The notes beneath the pieces are model-generated. The model saw only the letters and a program-made list of their open reading frames with translations. It had not been told where the DNA came from and did no database searches. The position numbers and the translations under genes were made by a program. Positions 5,725-11,122 of a stretch of 11,122 nucleotides of DNA are shown here, piece by piece; position 1 is the first letter of the stretch; every line of letters starts with the position of its first letter. Origin of the DNA: an uncultured Butyrivibrio sp. (GTDB lineage: Bacteria > Bacillota > Clostridia > Lachnospirales > Lachnospiraceae); contig CAJTON010000020.1 of NCBI GenBank assembly GCA_910577605.1, positions 41,612 to 52,733 of the forward strand. The letters run 5' to 3'.

Positions 5725-6516
5725 TTACTGCTTTGGCAGCTCCATGGCATAGACCCTGTCGTCACCGCAGAGAAAAAACAGCCTGCCGTCTTCATAATAA
5801 TATTCTTCTATTTTTGCCCCCGCCGCTTCATGTTCCACCGAAAAAAACTTCACGCGCTCCCATTCGACTCCGTCCTCGGATACGAATAAGGCGTAAAGCC
5901 GGTTCGGCTCGTCTGTTTTCATCTCTATAAGCTCATAGTATTTCCCGCCGCACTCCACCGGCGCAAAGGATTCGCGCGTATTTTTGCCTATGTCCGCCTC
6001 CTCCCAAGTCCTGCCGCCGTCAAGAGTACGGTGTAAGGTGGAGCCTATCCTTATATCGCCGCCGATATAACCTATTTTATCCGTAAGCATTACAAAATGT
6101 CTTGGATATATTTTGATTTCAGAGGAAATATCCACGGTTTCATAAGTACGCCAGCCATCCTCGGTGATATACAGCAGTTTCCCCATCATACCGCCTGCGG
6201 GGCTTCCTTCGGAAAGAACAGCGCCGAAGCTTTCATTGTGCATATCCAAAAACAATTGGTCCGCAAATTTGGCTTCAATGGGAACGGATCTTTTCACAGC
6301 GTTACCGTCCCTTATAGAAATACATATTTTCACTCCGTTTTCGTCAGATTCATAGTCGACCGCATACCCGTAATTATCCTTTTCGGGAGCGGAGAACTTA
6401 TCGGTGTACAAATAAGGCTCGTATGTCTCGGTCTTGCCGTGTCCGCGTCCCGAACAGGCGGTAAAAGAGAAAGCGGCTGCAAGCACGCAGATTAAATATA
6501 TAAAGATTTTTTTCAT
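5725..6516 (-). CDS. Lipoprotein with Asp-box (BNR-like) repeats
   Basis: A 263-residue predicted lipoprotein. The signal peptide ends in FTAC with the lipidated Cys21, followed by a short Ser/Gly linker. Three Asp-box-like motifs are visible: ITEDGWRTYETV (117-128), RTLDGGRTWEEADI (163-176) and VSEDGVEWERV (212-222). Such S/T-x-D-x-G-x-x-W turns mark beta-propeller proteins such as sialidases and YCF48-like factors. Three repeats and this length suggest a small or partial propeller. I see no catalytic Arg triad or Tyr of a sialidase, so an enzyme call is not justified. The ATG has AGGAG 11 nt upstream. It begins 23 nt after trmD and ends just before the rplS promoter, so it is likely expressed with the translation genes, which is unusual. 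Function unknown. Confidence 0.82.
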   Translation of the reverse strand: MKKIFIYLICVLAAAFSFTACSGRGHGKTETYEPYLYTDKFSAPEKDNYGYAVDYESDENGVKICISIRDGNAVKRSVPIEAKFADQLFLDMHNESFGAVLSEGSPAGGMMGKLLYITEDGWRTYETVDISSEIKIYPRHFVMLTDKIGYIGGDIRIGSTLHRTLDGGRTWEEADIGKNTRESFAPVECGGKYYELIEMKTDEPNRLYALFVSEDGVEWERVKFFSVEHEAAGAKIEEYYYEDGRLFFLCGDDRVYAMELPKQ

Positions 6517-6539
6517 TATTTACCATGCTCCTATGGAAT

Positions 6540-7289
6540 TTATGCCTGTCGCTGCTTCTCTTCAATGTATCTCTCCAAATACCTTCTGTCCGCCTCACTC
6601 AGCCTTGCGTCCGCAAGCAGTTCCGGTCTTTTATCATATGTCCGCTCAAGGGATTTCTCGCGCCGCCATTTGTCGATATTGGCATGATGTCCCGACAGAA
6701 GCACCTCGGGAACGCTTTCGCCCTCAAAAACCTCCGGTCTTGTATACTGGGGGTACTCTAATAAGTTGTCATAAAAGGTTTCTATCTCGGAGGAGCTATC
6801 GTTGCCGAGAACTCCGGGAATCTTGCGCGAGATCGCGTCGATCATAACCATCGCGGGAAGCTCGCCTCCGGTCAGCACATAGTCCCCCACCGACACATGA
6901 TCGGTCACGATACGGTCAAGCACGCGTTCGTCAACTCCCTCGTAATGCCCGCACAAAAAAATAAGATTCGGAACTTTTGAAAGCTCCTCCGCCATTTTCT
7001 GATTAAAAAGGCGGCCTTGGGGCGTAAGGTATATAACCCTTATTTCGCCCTCCATTTCGCACGCCGCCGACCTGTACGCCCTGTAGACCGGCTCGGGACG
7101 CATAACCATGCCCGCGCCGCCGCCGTACGGATAATCGTCGACATGACCGTGTTTGTTTTCGGAAAAATCCCGTATATTTGTAGCTTTTACGTCTATGATT
7201 CCGTTTCGCACCGCCCGTCCGGTGATGCTCTCGTTAAGACATCCTAACACCATTTCGGGAAAAAGAGTAAGAACGTGAAATTTTGTCAT
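6540..7289 (-). CDS. trmD: tRNA (guanine-N1-)-methyltransferase
   Basis: A 249-residue SPOUT-class enzyme that methylates G37 at N1 in tRNAs with G36, using S-adenosylmethionine, and so prevents +1 frameshifting. The trefoil-knot motifs are all present: YLTPQGR (87-93), LCGHYEGVDERV (112-123) and SVGDYVLTGGELPAMVMIDAI (133-153). The flexible loop carries GVLGNDSSSEIETF and then LLEYPQYTRPEVFEG. The N-terminal LTLFPEM is also standard. By alignment from memory, the position of the catalytic Asp169 of the Haemophilus and Escherichia enzymes is Glu170 here, a conservative change that I believe also occurs in other Clostridia. The ATG overlaps the rimM stop codon by four bases (ATGA), implying translational coupling. 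Length is normal. Confidence 0.98.
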   Translation of the reverse strand: MTKFHVLTLFPEMVLGCLNESITGRAVRNGIIDVKATNIRDFSENKHGHVDDYPYGGGAGMVMRPEPVYRAYRSAACEMEGEIRVIYLTPQGRLFNQKMAEELSKVPNLIFLCGHYEGVDERVLDRIVTDHVSVGDYVLTGGELPAMVMIDAISRKIPGVLGNDSSSEIETFYDNLLEYPQYTRPEVFEGESVPEVLLSGHHANIDKWRREKSLERTYDKRPELLADARLSEADRRYLERYIEEKQRQA

Positions 7290-7798
7290 AAATCCAAAAG
7301 TCCTTTCATCACATGAACCCTGATAACTCCGGCCTCAAGGTCAACGCCAAGAACACATTCCCTGATCGCCGGGAAAAGATATTTCTTTCCGTTATCCGCC
7401 GTCAGCTCGTACACGTCGTTCGCGCCTGTCTGCAGTACGTCGGTAAGCACGCCTATCACGTTTCCCGACTCGTCCACCGCCTTAAGACCTATAAGGTCGC
7501 ATATAAAGTATTCGTCCTCGTCAAGCTCCACGGCGTTTTCGCGCGTGACATAAAGCTCGGCGGACTTGTATTTTTCTACCTGATTTATATTGTCAAACTG
7601 CCTGAAACGGAGTATCACCATATTTTTAAAAAAGCGCGCTCCCGTAATGTCAAGCTCGATTTTTTCATTTTTGTGAATTAAAATACATTTTTTCAGCTTT
7701 TTAAAGCGCTGCGGGTCGTCGGTGGTAGGAAAAACCTTTACCTCCCCGCCTATTCCGTGTGTAGAAGAAATGACACCCACTCTCAGCAAATCGTCCAT
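7286..7798 (-). CDS. rimM: 16S rRNA processing / 30S maturation factor
   Basis: A 170-residue assembly factor that binds ribosomal protein S19 and helps fold the 3' domain (head) of 16S rRNA. It has the N-terminal RimM barrel with VGVISSTHGIGGEVKVFPTTDD (8-28, the family hallmark GxxGEVKV). The C-terminal PRC-barrel follows, with YFICDLIGLKAVDESGNVIGVLTDVLQTGANDVYEL and then KYLFPAIRECVLGVDLEAGVIRV and the terminal GLLDL. Length fits the family. The start is ATG with GGAG 6 nt upstream. It overlaps trmD by four bases. The 79-nt gap before it contains a strong hairpin, so its expression relative to khpA may be adjusted there. Confidence 0.97.
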   Translation of the reverse strand: MDDLLRVGVISSTHGIGGEVKVFPTTDDPQRFKKLKKCILIHKNEKIELDITGARFFKNMVILRFRQFDNINQVEKYKSAELYVTRENAVELDEDEYFICDLIGLKAVDESGNVIGVLTDVLQTGANDVYELTADNGKKYLFPAIRECVLGVDLEAGVIRVHVMKGLLDL

Positions 7799-7841
7799 CG
7801 TGATCTCCGTCCATAAAATATATTTTTCTCATAATCAAACA

Positions 7842-7865
7842 AGGCTGTCCCCTGCGGGACAGCCT
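7842..7865 (-). terminator. Strong intra-operon hairpin between khpA and rimM
   Basis: A perfect 10-bp GC-rich stem (AGGCTGTCCC / GGGACAGCCT) with a 4-nt loop begins 12 nt after the khpA stop. In minus-strand RNA it is followed by UGUUUGAUUAU, which has U residues but no clean U-run. It may be a leaky terminator, a processing or stability element that sets the ratio of rpsP/khpA to rimM/trmD, or a 3'-end stabiliser. Its strength is seen directly; its role is inferred. Confidence 0.55.
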
Positions 7866-7877
7866 GCTCTGCGTCGG

Positions 7878-8105
7878 CTACATAATGTCAACAATAACCT
7901 TTTTATCTTCCTTGGTCGCAGCCGCTTTGACGACCGCGCGTATAGATTTGGCTATTCTGCCCTGCCTTCCGATCACCTTGCCCGTATCGGAAGCGGCGAC
8001 CTTAAGCTCGATAACGATCGCTTTTTCCTTAACGGTCTCGGTGACAACCACTTCATCCGGATTATCGACAAGAGCCTTTGCAATGACTTCAACTAACTCC
8101 TTCAT
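7878..8105 (-). CDS. khpA: KH-domain RNA-binding protein (YlqC/KhpA family)
   Basis: A 75-residue single KH-domain protein. The core VIGRQGRIAKSIRAVVKAA (45-63) contains the GxxG loop (G46-R-Q-G49) that contacts RNA. It is preceded by a beta strand rich in Val and Ile, and the length is that of the YlqC/KhpA family. In other Firmicutes KhpA pairs with KhpB (Jag/EloR) and binds many RNAs, affecting cell elongation and division; that role is transferred from the family. The start is ATG with AGGAGG 7 nt upstream, 29 nt after rpsP. Its place between rpsP and rimM is the conserved one in Firmicutes, which makes the call firm. Confidence 0.95.
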   Translation of the reverse strand: MKELVEVIAKALVDNPDEVVVTETVKEKAIVIELKVAASDTGKVIGRQGRIAKSIRAVVKAAATKEDKKVIVDIM

Positions 8106-8134
8106 CTGATTACCTCCTGACCTGCATAGGCAGA

Positions 8135-8380
8135 TTATTTCTCGATTCCGGCAAGCTTGAAGATTTTGCCTACTACCTCAGTGGGCTGCGCGCCTGATGC
8201 GAGCCACTTCTTAGCAAGCTCTTCGTTGACCTGAAATGTACTGGGGTCAGTGTTAGGGTCGTAGGTTCCGATTTCCTCGATGAATCTTCCGTCTCTGGGA
8301 GACCTTGAATCAGCTACGATAATTCTATAAAAAGGAGCCTTCTTCTGTCCCATTCTTCTCAATCTGATCTTAACTGCCAT
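8135..8380 (-). CDS. rpsP: Small-subunit ribosomal protein S16 (bS16)
   Basis: An 81-residue 30S protein needed for early assembly of the 16S rRNA body. It shows the complete family pattern: MAVKIRLRRMGQKKAPFYRI at the N-terminus, VADSRSPRDGRFIEEIGTYDP in the centre, and a C-terminal AKKWLASGAQPTEVV segment. Length is typical. The ribosome binding site GGAGGTGA is nearly perfect, 8 nt before the ATG. The same bases form a chance four-codon reading frame (ATG GAG GTG AAC TAA) that stops exactly before the start codon. Read from ffh, it follows after a 36-nt gap. Confidence 0.98.
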   Translation of the reverse strand: MAVKIRLRRMGQKKAPFYRIIVADSRSPRDGRFIEEIGTYDPNTDPSTFQVNEELAKKWLASGAQPTEVVGKIFKLAGIEK

Positions 8381-8416
8381 TTAGTTCACCTCCATAAAAT
8401 ATTCTGATTTTGTGTA

Positions 8417-9760
8417 TTAAAAAGGAAATTTGAATTTTCCTCTTTTACCTTTGCCGCCTAACATTCCCGGAAACTGCTTCATCATTTTTTTCATCTGCTC
8501 CTGCTGTTTGACGAGCCTGTTCACCTCGGCTATATCCACTCCCGCGCCCTTCGCTATGCGGTTTTTGCGGGAAGGATTCAAAAGATTGGGATTCGCCCTC
8601 TCCTTAGGCGTCATGGAAAGGATGATAGCCTCCACCTTATCTATCTGGCGCTCGTCCACATTGTCGACCGCGCCCTTCATCTGGCTGTTCATGCCCGGCA
8701 TCATATTCATCACGCTGCCCAGCCCTCCGAGCTTTTTGACCTGCCTGAAGGATTCCAGATAATCGTTAAAGTCAAACTCCGACTTGCGGAGCTTGCGCTC
8801 CATTTCTTTTGCCTGCTCCTCGTCGATGTTCGCCTGCGCTTTCTCTATAAGCGTGAGGACGTCGCCCATACCGAGGATCCTTGACGCCATTCTGTCGGGA
8901 TAAAACTGTTCCAGATCGGAAAGCTTCTCTCCCATGCCTGCATATAATATCGGCTTACCCGTTATCGCTTTTATAGACAACGCGGCTCCGCCTCGCGTAT
9001 CGCTGTCCAGCTTTGTCAGAATAACTCCGTCTATTCCTATCAGCTCATTGAAAGAGCTTGCCACATTTACCGCGTCCTGTCCGGTCATGGCGTCCACCAC
9101 GAGCAGGGTCTGAAAAACCTCGACCTGAGCCTTGATTTCCTTTAGCTCGTTCATCATATCCTCATCGACATGAAGTCTGCCCGCAGTATCAAGTATCACC
9201 ACATTATTGCCGTTTTTCTCAGCATGGACTATCGCGGCTTTGGCAATGTCCGCGGGCTTTTTGTTCTCGCCCATCTCAAACACGGGCACGCCCTGCTTCT
9301 CGCCGTTTATCTGAAGCTGTTTGATCGCCGCCGGACGGTACACGTCGCACGCGACAAGCAGCGGTCTTTTGCCCTTTTCCTTGAGCTTTCCGGCGATCTT
9401 CGCGGTGGTTGTGGTCTTACCGGCACCCTGAAGTCCCGCCATCATTATGACTGTCGGTTTCCCGTCCTTGCGCAGCGCGATTTCGGTCGTTTCGCTGCCC
9501 ATCAGCGCAACCATTTCCTCGTTAACTATCTTGATAACCATCTGACCGGGAGTAAGGCTTTTCATAACATCCTGACCGATAGCCCGCTCCGTCACGGTAT
9601 TCACAAATTGCTTTACGACCTTGAAATTAACGTCCGCCTCCAGAAGAGCCATCTTGACTTCCTTTAACGCCGCCTTTACGTCAGCCTCCGTCAGCCTTCC
9701 CTTGCCCCTGAGGTTCCTGAAAATATTCTGTAATTTATCCGATAAACTGTCAAACGCCAT
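8417..9760 (-). CDS. ffh: Signal recognition particle GTPase (SRP54)
   Basis: A 447-residue protein that, with 4.5S/6S RNA, binds signal sequences of nascent membrane and secreted proteins and delivers them to FtsY. The four-helix N domain spans about 1-88. The G domain holds the P-loop GLQGAGKTT (109-117), the insertion-box DVYRPAAIKQL (139-149), DTAGRLHVDEDMMNEL (191-206), TKLDSDTRGGAALS (249-262) and GMGEKLSDLEQFYPDR (275-290). The Met-rich M domain runs from about 300 to the end, with MNMMPGMNSQM in the signal-binding finger loop and MTPKERANP...SRKNRIAKGAG in the RNA-binding helices. Length is standard. The start ATG has only a weak site (GGG at 8 nt) and comes 13 nt after the ylxM stop, so translation may be coupled. 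The gene for the SRP RNA is not in the window. Confidence 0.98.
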   Translation of the reverse strand: MAFDSLSDKLQNIFRNLRGKGRLTEADVKAALKEVKMALLEADVNFKVVKQFVNTVTERAIGQDVMKSLTPGQMVIKIVNEEMVALMGSETTEIALRKDGKPTVIMMAGLQGAGKTTTTAKIAGKLKEKGKRPLLVACDVYRPAAIKQLQINGEKQGVPVFEMGENKKPADIAKAAIVHAEKNGNNVVILDTAGRLHVDEDMMNELKEIKAQVEVFQTLLVVDAMTGQDAVNVASSFNELIGIDGVILTKLDSDTRGGAALSIKAITGKPILYAGMGEKLSDLEQFYPDRMASRILGMGDVLTLIEKAQANIDEEQAKEMERKLRKSEFDFNDYLESFRQVKKLGGLGSVMNMMPGMNSQMKGAVDNVDERQIDKVEAIILSMTPKERANPNLLNPSRKNRIAKGAGVDIAEVNRLVKQQEQMKKMMKQFPGMLGGKGKRGKFKFPF

Positions 9761-9773
9761 ATGTCATACCCGA

Positions 9774-10118
9774 TCACAATTCGTCCATTATCTCGCCCGC
9801 TATACCGCAGATCTTCTGCGCAAGCTCCGAATTGCCTTCCTTCGCAAGCTCGCCGGAAATATCATATATCCGGTTCACCCTGTCCTTAACCGCCATAAAT
9901 TTACTTACGAGATGCAGCTTCTCCTCGTACTCCTTGAGCGCCCTGTCCGCGCGCTTGACCAGATCATGCACTCCCTGTCTGCTTATTCCGCGCTCCTCGG
10001 CAATTTCGCCGAGAGAAAAATTGTCAAGCACATACTCCTCAAAAACCGCCTTCTGATGCTCTCCCAGCAGCTCTCCGTAAAAATCATAGAGCATCGCCTG
10101 TTCAACTATTTTCTCCAT
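9774..10118 (-). CDS. ylxM: YlxM-like helix-turn-helix protein linked to SRP
   Basis: A 114-residue helical protein of the UPF0122 (YlxM/p13) family. The sigma-70 region 4-like helix-turn-helix is clear: FSLGEIAEERGISRQGVHDLVKRADRAL (about 34-61), followed by a C-terminal helical stretch. In streptococci the YlxM protein has been shown to bind the SRP and modulate its GTPase; whether it also binds DNA is open. The gene almost always sits directly before ffh, as here. The start is ATG with AAGGTG at 8 nt. It is the first gene of the operon if the promoter inside the preceding terminator is real. Confidence 0.93.
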   Translation of the reverse strand: MEKIVEQAMLYDFYGELLGEHQKAVFEEYVLDNFSLGEIAEERGISRQGVHDLVKRADRALKEYEEKLHLVSKFMAVKDRVNRIYDISGELAKEGNSELAQKICGIAGEIMDEL

Positions 10119-10136
10119 ACTTTAAACACCTTGATT

Positions 10137-10165
10137 AGGATACAGCAAAAAAAAAGCGGTGTCAA
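10137..10165 (-). promoter_or_regulatory. Candidate promoter of the ylxM-ffh operon, inside a terminator
   Basis: A perfect TTGACA (10165-10160) lies 17 nt from TATCCT (10142-10137) on the minus strand. The -35 is part of the descending arm of the upstream gene's terminator and the spacer is its T-run. Transcription would begin near 10130, which leaves a leader of only about 12 nt and places the start within the AAGGTG ribosome binding site. That short leader is the main argument against it. Confidence 0.45.
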
Positions 10166-10185
10166 GTGTTTTTTCTTGACACCGC
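10147..10185 (-). terminator. Strong intrinsic terminator after the lipoprotein gene
   Basis: A perfect 11-bp stem (GCGGTGTCAAG / CTTGACACCGC) with an 8-nt loop is followed on the minus strand by nine consecutive T. It begins about 40 nt after the stop codon of the lipoprotein gene at 10227-11072. This is a textbook intrinsic terminator, so ylxM-ffh should need its own promoter. Confidence 0.95.
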
Positions 10186-10226
10186 GGGAAATCTGTACAA
10201 ATTTTAAAATTCTAATTTCCGGAGGC

Positions 10227-11072
10227 TTAGTTTTCATCGGAATCGGGCGTGACTCTAAACTCCGTCCAGTCAAGTCTCTTCTCCCAAAAATGTTCAAGAT
10301 ATGTTCCGTACTCGGCTTGATCCACCTCATGTCCATCGGCATAATATTTGAATTCGCCATTGTCCTGTCGTTCGTGATCGGTAATTTTGGTTTCAATAAT
10401 CTTTTCGGTATCAAAGCCGTATCTGAGCAGATAAGACGGATACATCGCTCCGGCGCTAGCCAGTACGTCGCCGTCTTTACTTACATTTACCCTCAAAGAT
10501 GGATGCCTGTATGCATATGCCTTGCCATCTGTATGTTCATGAAAAATAACTCCTTGATGAAAAGATATCTCCGGTTGAAAAGCATAAAATAATTCTTTTT
10601 TTCCGTCATTGTCAAAATCAACTATTACATATGAACACCACTCTGCAACGCCACACTCATTCTCCTCATCACGGGTTTCTTCTTCAGCATTGTAATCTTC
10701 ACCATATGAATATATTATTTCATATAATATATATTCGGACAACTTCATTTCCTTCTGCGTCTGAGTATCGATAAATTTTCCGTCTGACAAAAATATATTT
10801 TTTATTGAATCCGGAATATCCGATTCCTCAAATGCTTTTTTTGCTTCCTCGGCGTTATACTCGGCTTCCGTTTCAACAATAGTCGGCTTTTCGACAAGCG
10901 CCTCCGTTGTCTGTTCCTCTGTCGTATTTTCAGTCAGCGATTCGGCTTCTGCGTTATCTGAAACTGTTTGCGACGGCTTATTTACGGCATTTGAAGTCGA
11001 GCTTCCCCTAGTACAGCCTGTAAATGTAAGCGTTAAAAAAATGCCCATGACGATTAATGACGATTTCTTCAT
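10227..11072 (-). CDS. Lipoprotein with a Ca-loop-like motif, function unknown
   Basis: A 281-residue predicted lipoprotein. The signal peptide ends TFTGC with lipidated Cys20. It is followed by a linker of about 50 residues rich in Ser, Thr, Glu and Asn, typical of surface-tethered proteins. The folded part begins near residue 70. It contains VDFDNDGKKELFYAF (151-165), a D-x-D-x-D-G loop like those in FG-GAP/VCBS or EF-hand-like proteins; here a single copy. The rest is Tyr-, Glu- and Asp-rich, with two Cys (140, 146) near the loop. I do not recognise the family. The ATG has GGGGAGGG 7 nt upstream. The 50 nt before it are AT-rich, with TATAAA and TATAAC candidates but no convincing -35 before the window ends. 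It is a separate transcription unit, closed by a strong terminator before ylxM. Confidence 0.85.
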   Translation of the reverse strand: MKKSSLIVMGIFLTLTFTGCTRGSSTSNAVNKPSQTVSDNAEAESLTENTTEEQTTEALVEKPTIVETEAEYNAEEAKKAFEESDIPDSIKNIFLSDGKFIDTQTQKEMKLSEYILYEIIYSYGEDYNAEEETRDEENECGVAEWCSYVIVDFDNDGKKELFYAFQPEISFHQGVIFHEHTDGKAYAYRHPSLRVNVSKDGDVLASAGAMYPSYLLRYGFDTEKIIETKITDHERQDNGEFKYYADGHEVDQAEYGTYLEHFWEKRLDWTEFRVTPDSDEN

Positions 11073-11122
11073 TTCATAACCCTCCCCTGTTATAATTTAT
11101 ACATAAGCTGATAAATTTCATT

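Noticed and set aside
5698..5732. Inverted repeat TTACTGC / GCAGTAA around the lipoprotein stop codon as a terminator
   Set aside because: Only 7 bp with a loop of about 20 nt and no following T-run; it overlaps the rplS promoter and is more likely chance.
5725..6516. Sialidase enzyme
   Set aside because: The Asp-box motifs are structural; I cannot find the Arg triad, the nucleophilic Tyr or the N-terminal FRIP motif, and the protein is too short.
10176..10210. Plus-strand promoter from the second TTGACA of the terminator stem with TAAAAT
   Set aside because: The TTGACA on the plus strand follows from the symmetry of the stem, the spacing to TAAAAT is over 20 nt, and no plus-strand gene follows.
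10200..10211. 12-bp palindrome AATTTTAAAATT as an operator
   Set aside because: It lies in the AT-rich 3' untranslated stretch between the lipoprotein stop and its terminator, where no promoter needs an operator, and pure A/T palindromes are common by chance.
9621..10592. Plus-strand open reading frame of 323 codons
   Set aside because: It runs antisense through ffh, ylxM and the lipoprotein and straight across a strong terminator hairpin. Its composition is that of a reverse complement of coding DNA and no motif is recognisable; no ribosome binding site supports it.

Overview
The window looks like chromosomal DNA of a Gram-positive, low-to-moderate GC bacterium of the Clostridia. This rests on the conserved gene order ylxM-ffh-rpsP-khpA-rimM-trmD-rplS, strong AGGAGG-type ribosome binding sites, a type I signal peptidase of the one-membrane-segment Gram-positive type, lipobox lipoproteins, and a surface protein with InlB-like repeats and an LPXTG-like sorting motif. 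No genus can be named from sequence alone. Every gene I can support lies on the minus strand, so the window is best read from high to low coordinates.

Reading in the direction of transcription: a lipoprotein with a calcium-loop-like motif (11072-10227) ends in a very strong intrinsic terminator. The descending arm of that terminator carries a perfect TTGACA placed 17 nt from TATCCT, so terminator and promoter of the next operon appear to overlap. The housekeeping operon follows: ylxM, ffh, rpsP, khpA, rimM and trmD (10118-6540), which covers SRP targeting, 30S maturation and tRNA m1G37 methylation. A strong hairpin sits between khpA and rimM. A lipoprotein with Asp-box-like repeats (6516-5725) is inserted between trmD and rplS. 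rplS (L19) has its own extended -10 promoter, a structured leader and a strong terminator.

Between rplS and lepB, genes that are often close together in Firmicutes, lies a block of accessory DNA of about 4 kb. It holds a decayed ABC exporter gene (5097-3918) whose deletions remove Walker A, the LSGGQ signature and the H-loop; a 682-residue wall-anchored surface protein (3848-1800) with two InlB-like repeats, His/Cys-rich modules and an odd two-helix C-terminus; and a RimJ/RimL-type acetyltransferase (1714-1175). lepB follows with its own promoter, and then the first 147 codons of an AMP-forming acyl-CoA synthetase-like enzyme that runs off the window.

Sigma-A-type promoters with a 17-nt spacer and mostly a TGN extended -10 can be read upstream of the ABC pseudogene, the surface protein, lepB and rplS. 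The lepB and rplS promoters share an identical 12-mer. I see no CRISPR array, rRNA or tRNA gene, transposase or phage gene. I found no convincing new multi-gene system. The most unusual items are the terminator/promoter overlap, the selective decay of the ABC gene, the sorting signal of the surface protein and the lipoprotein inserted in the ribosomal operon.
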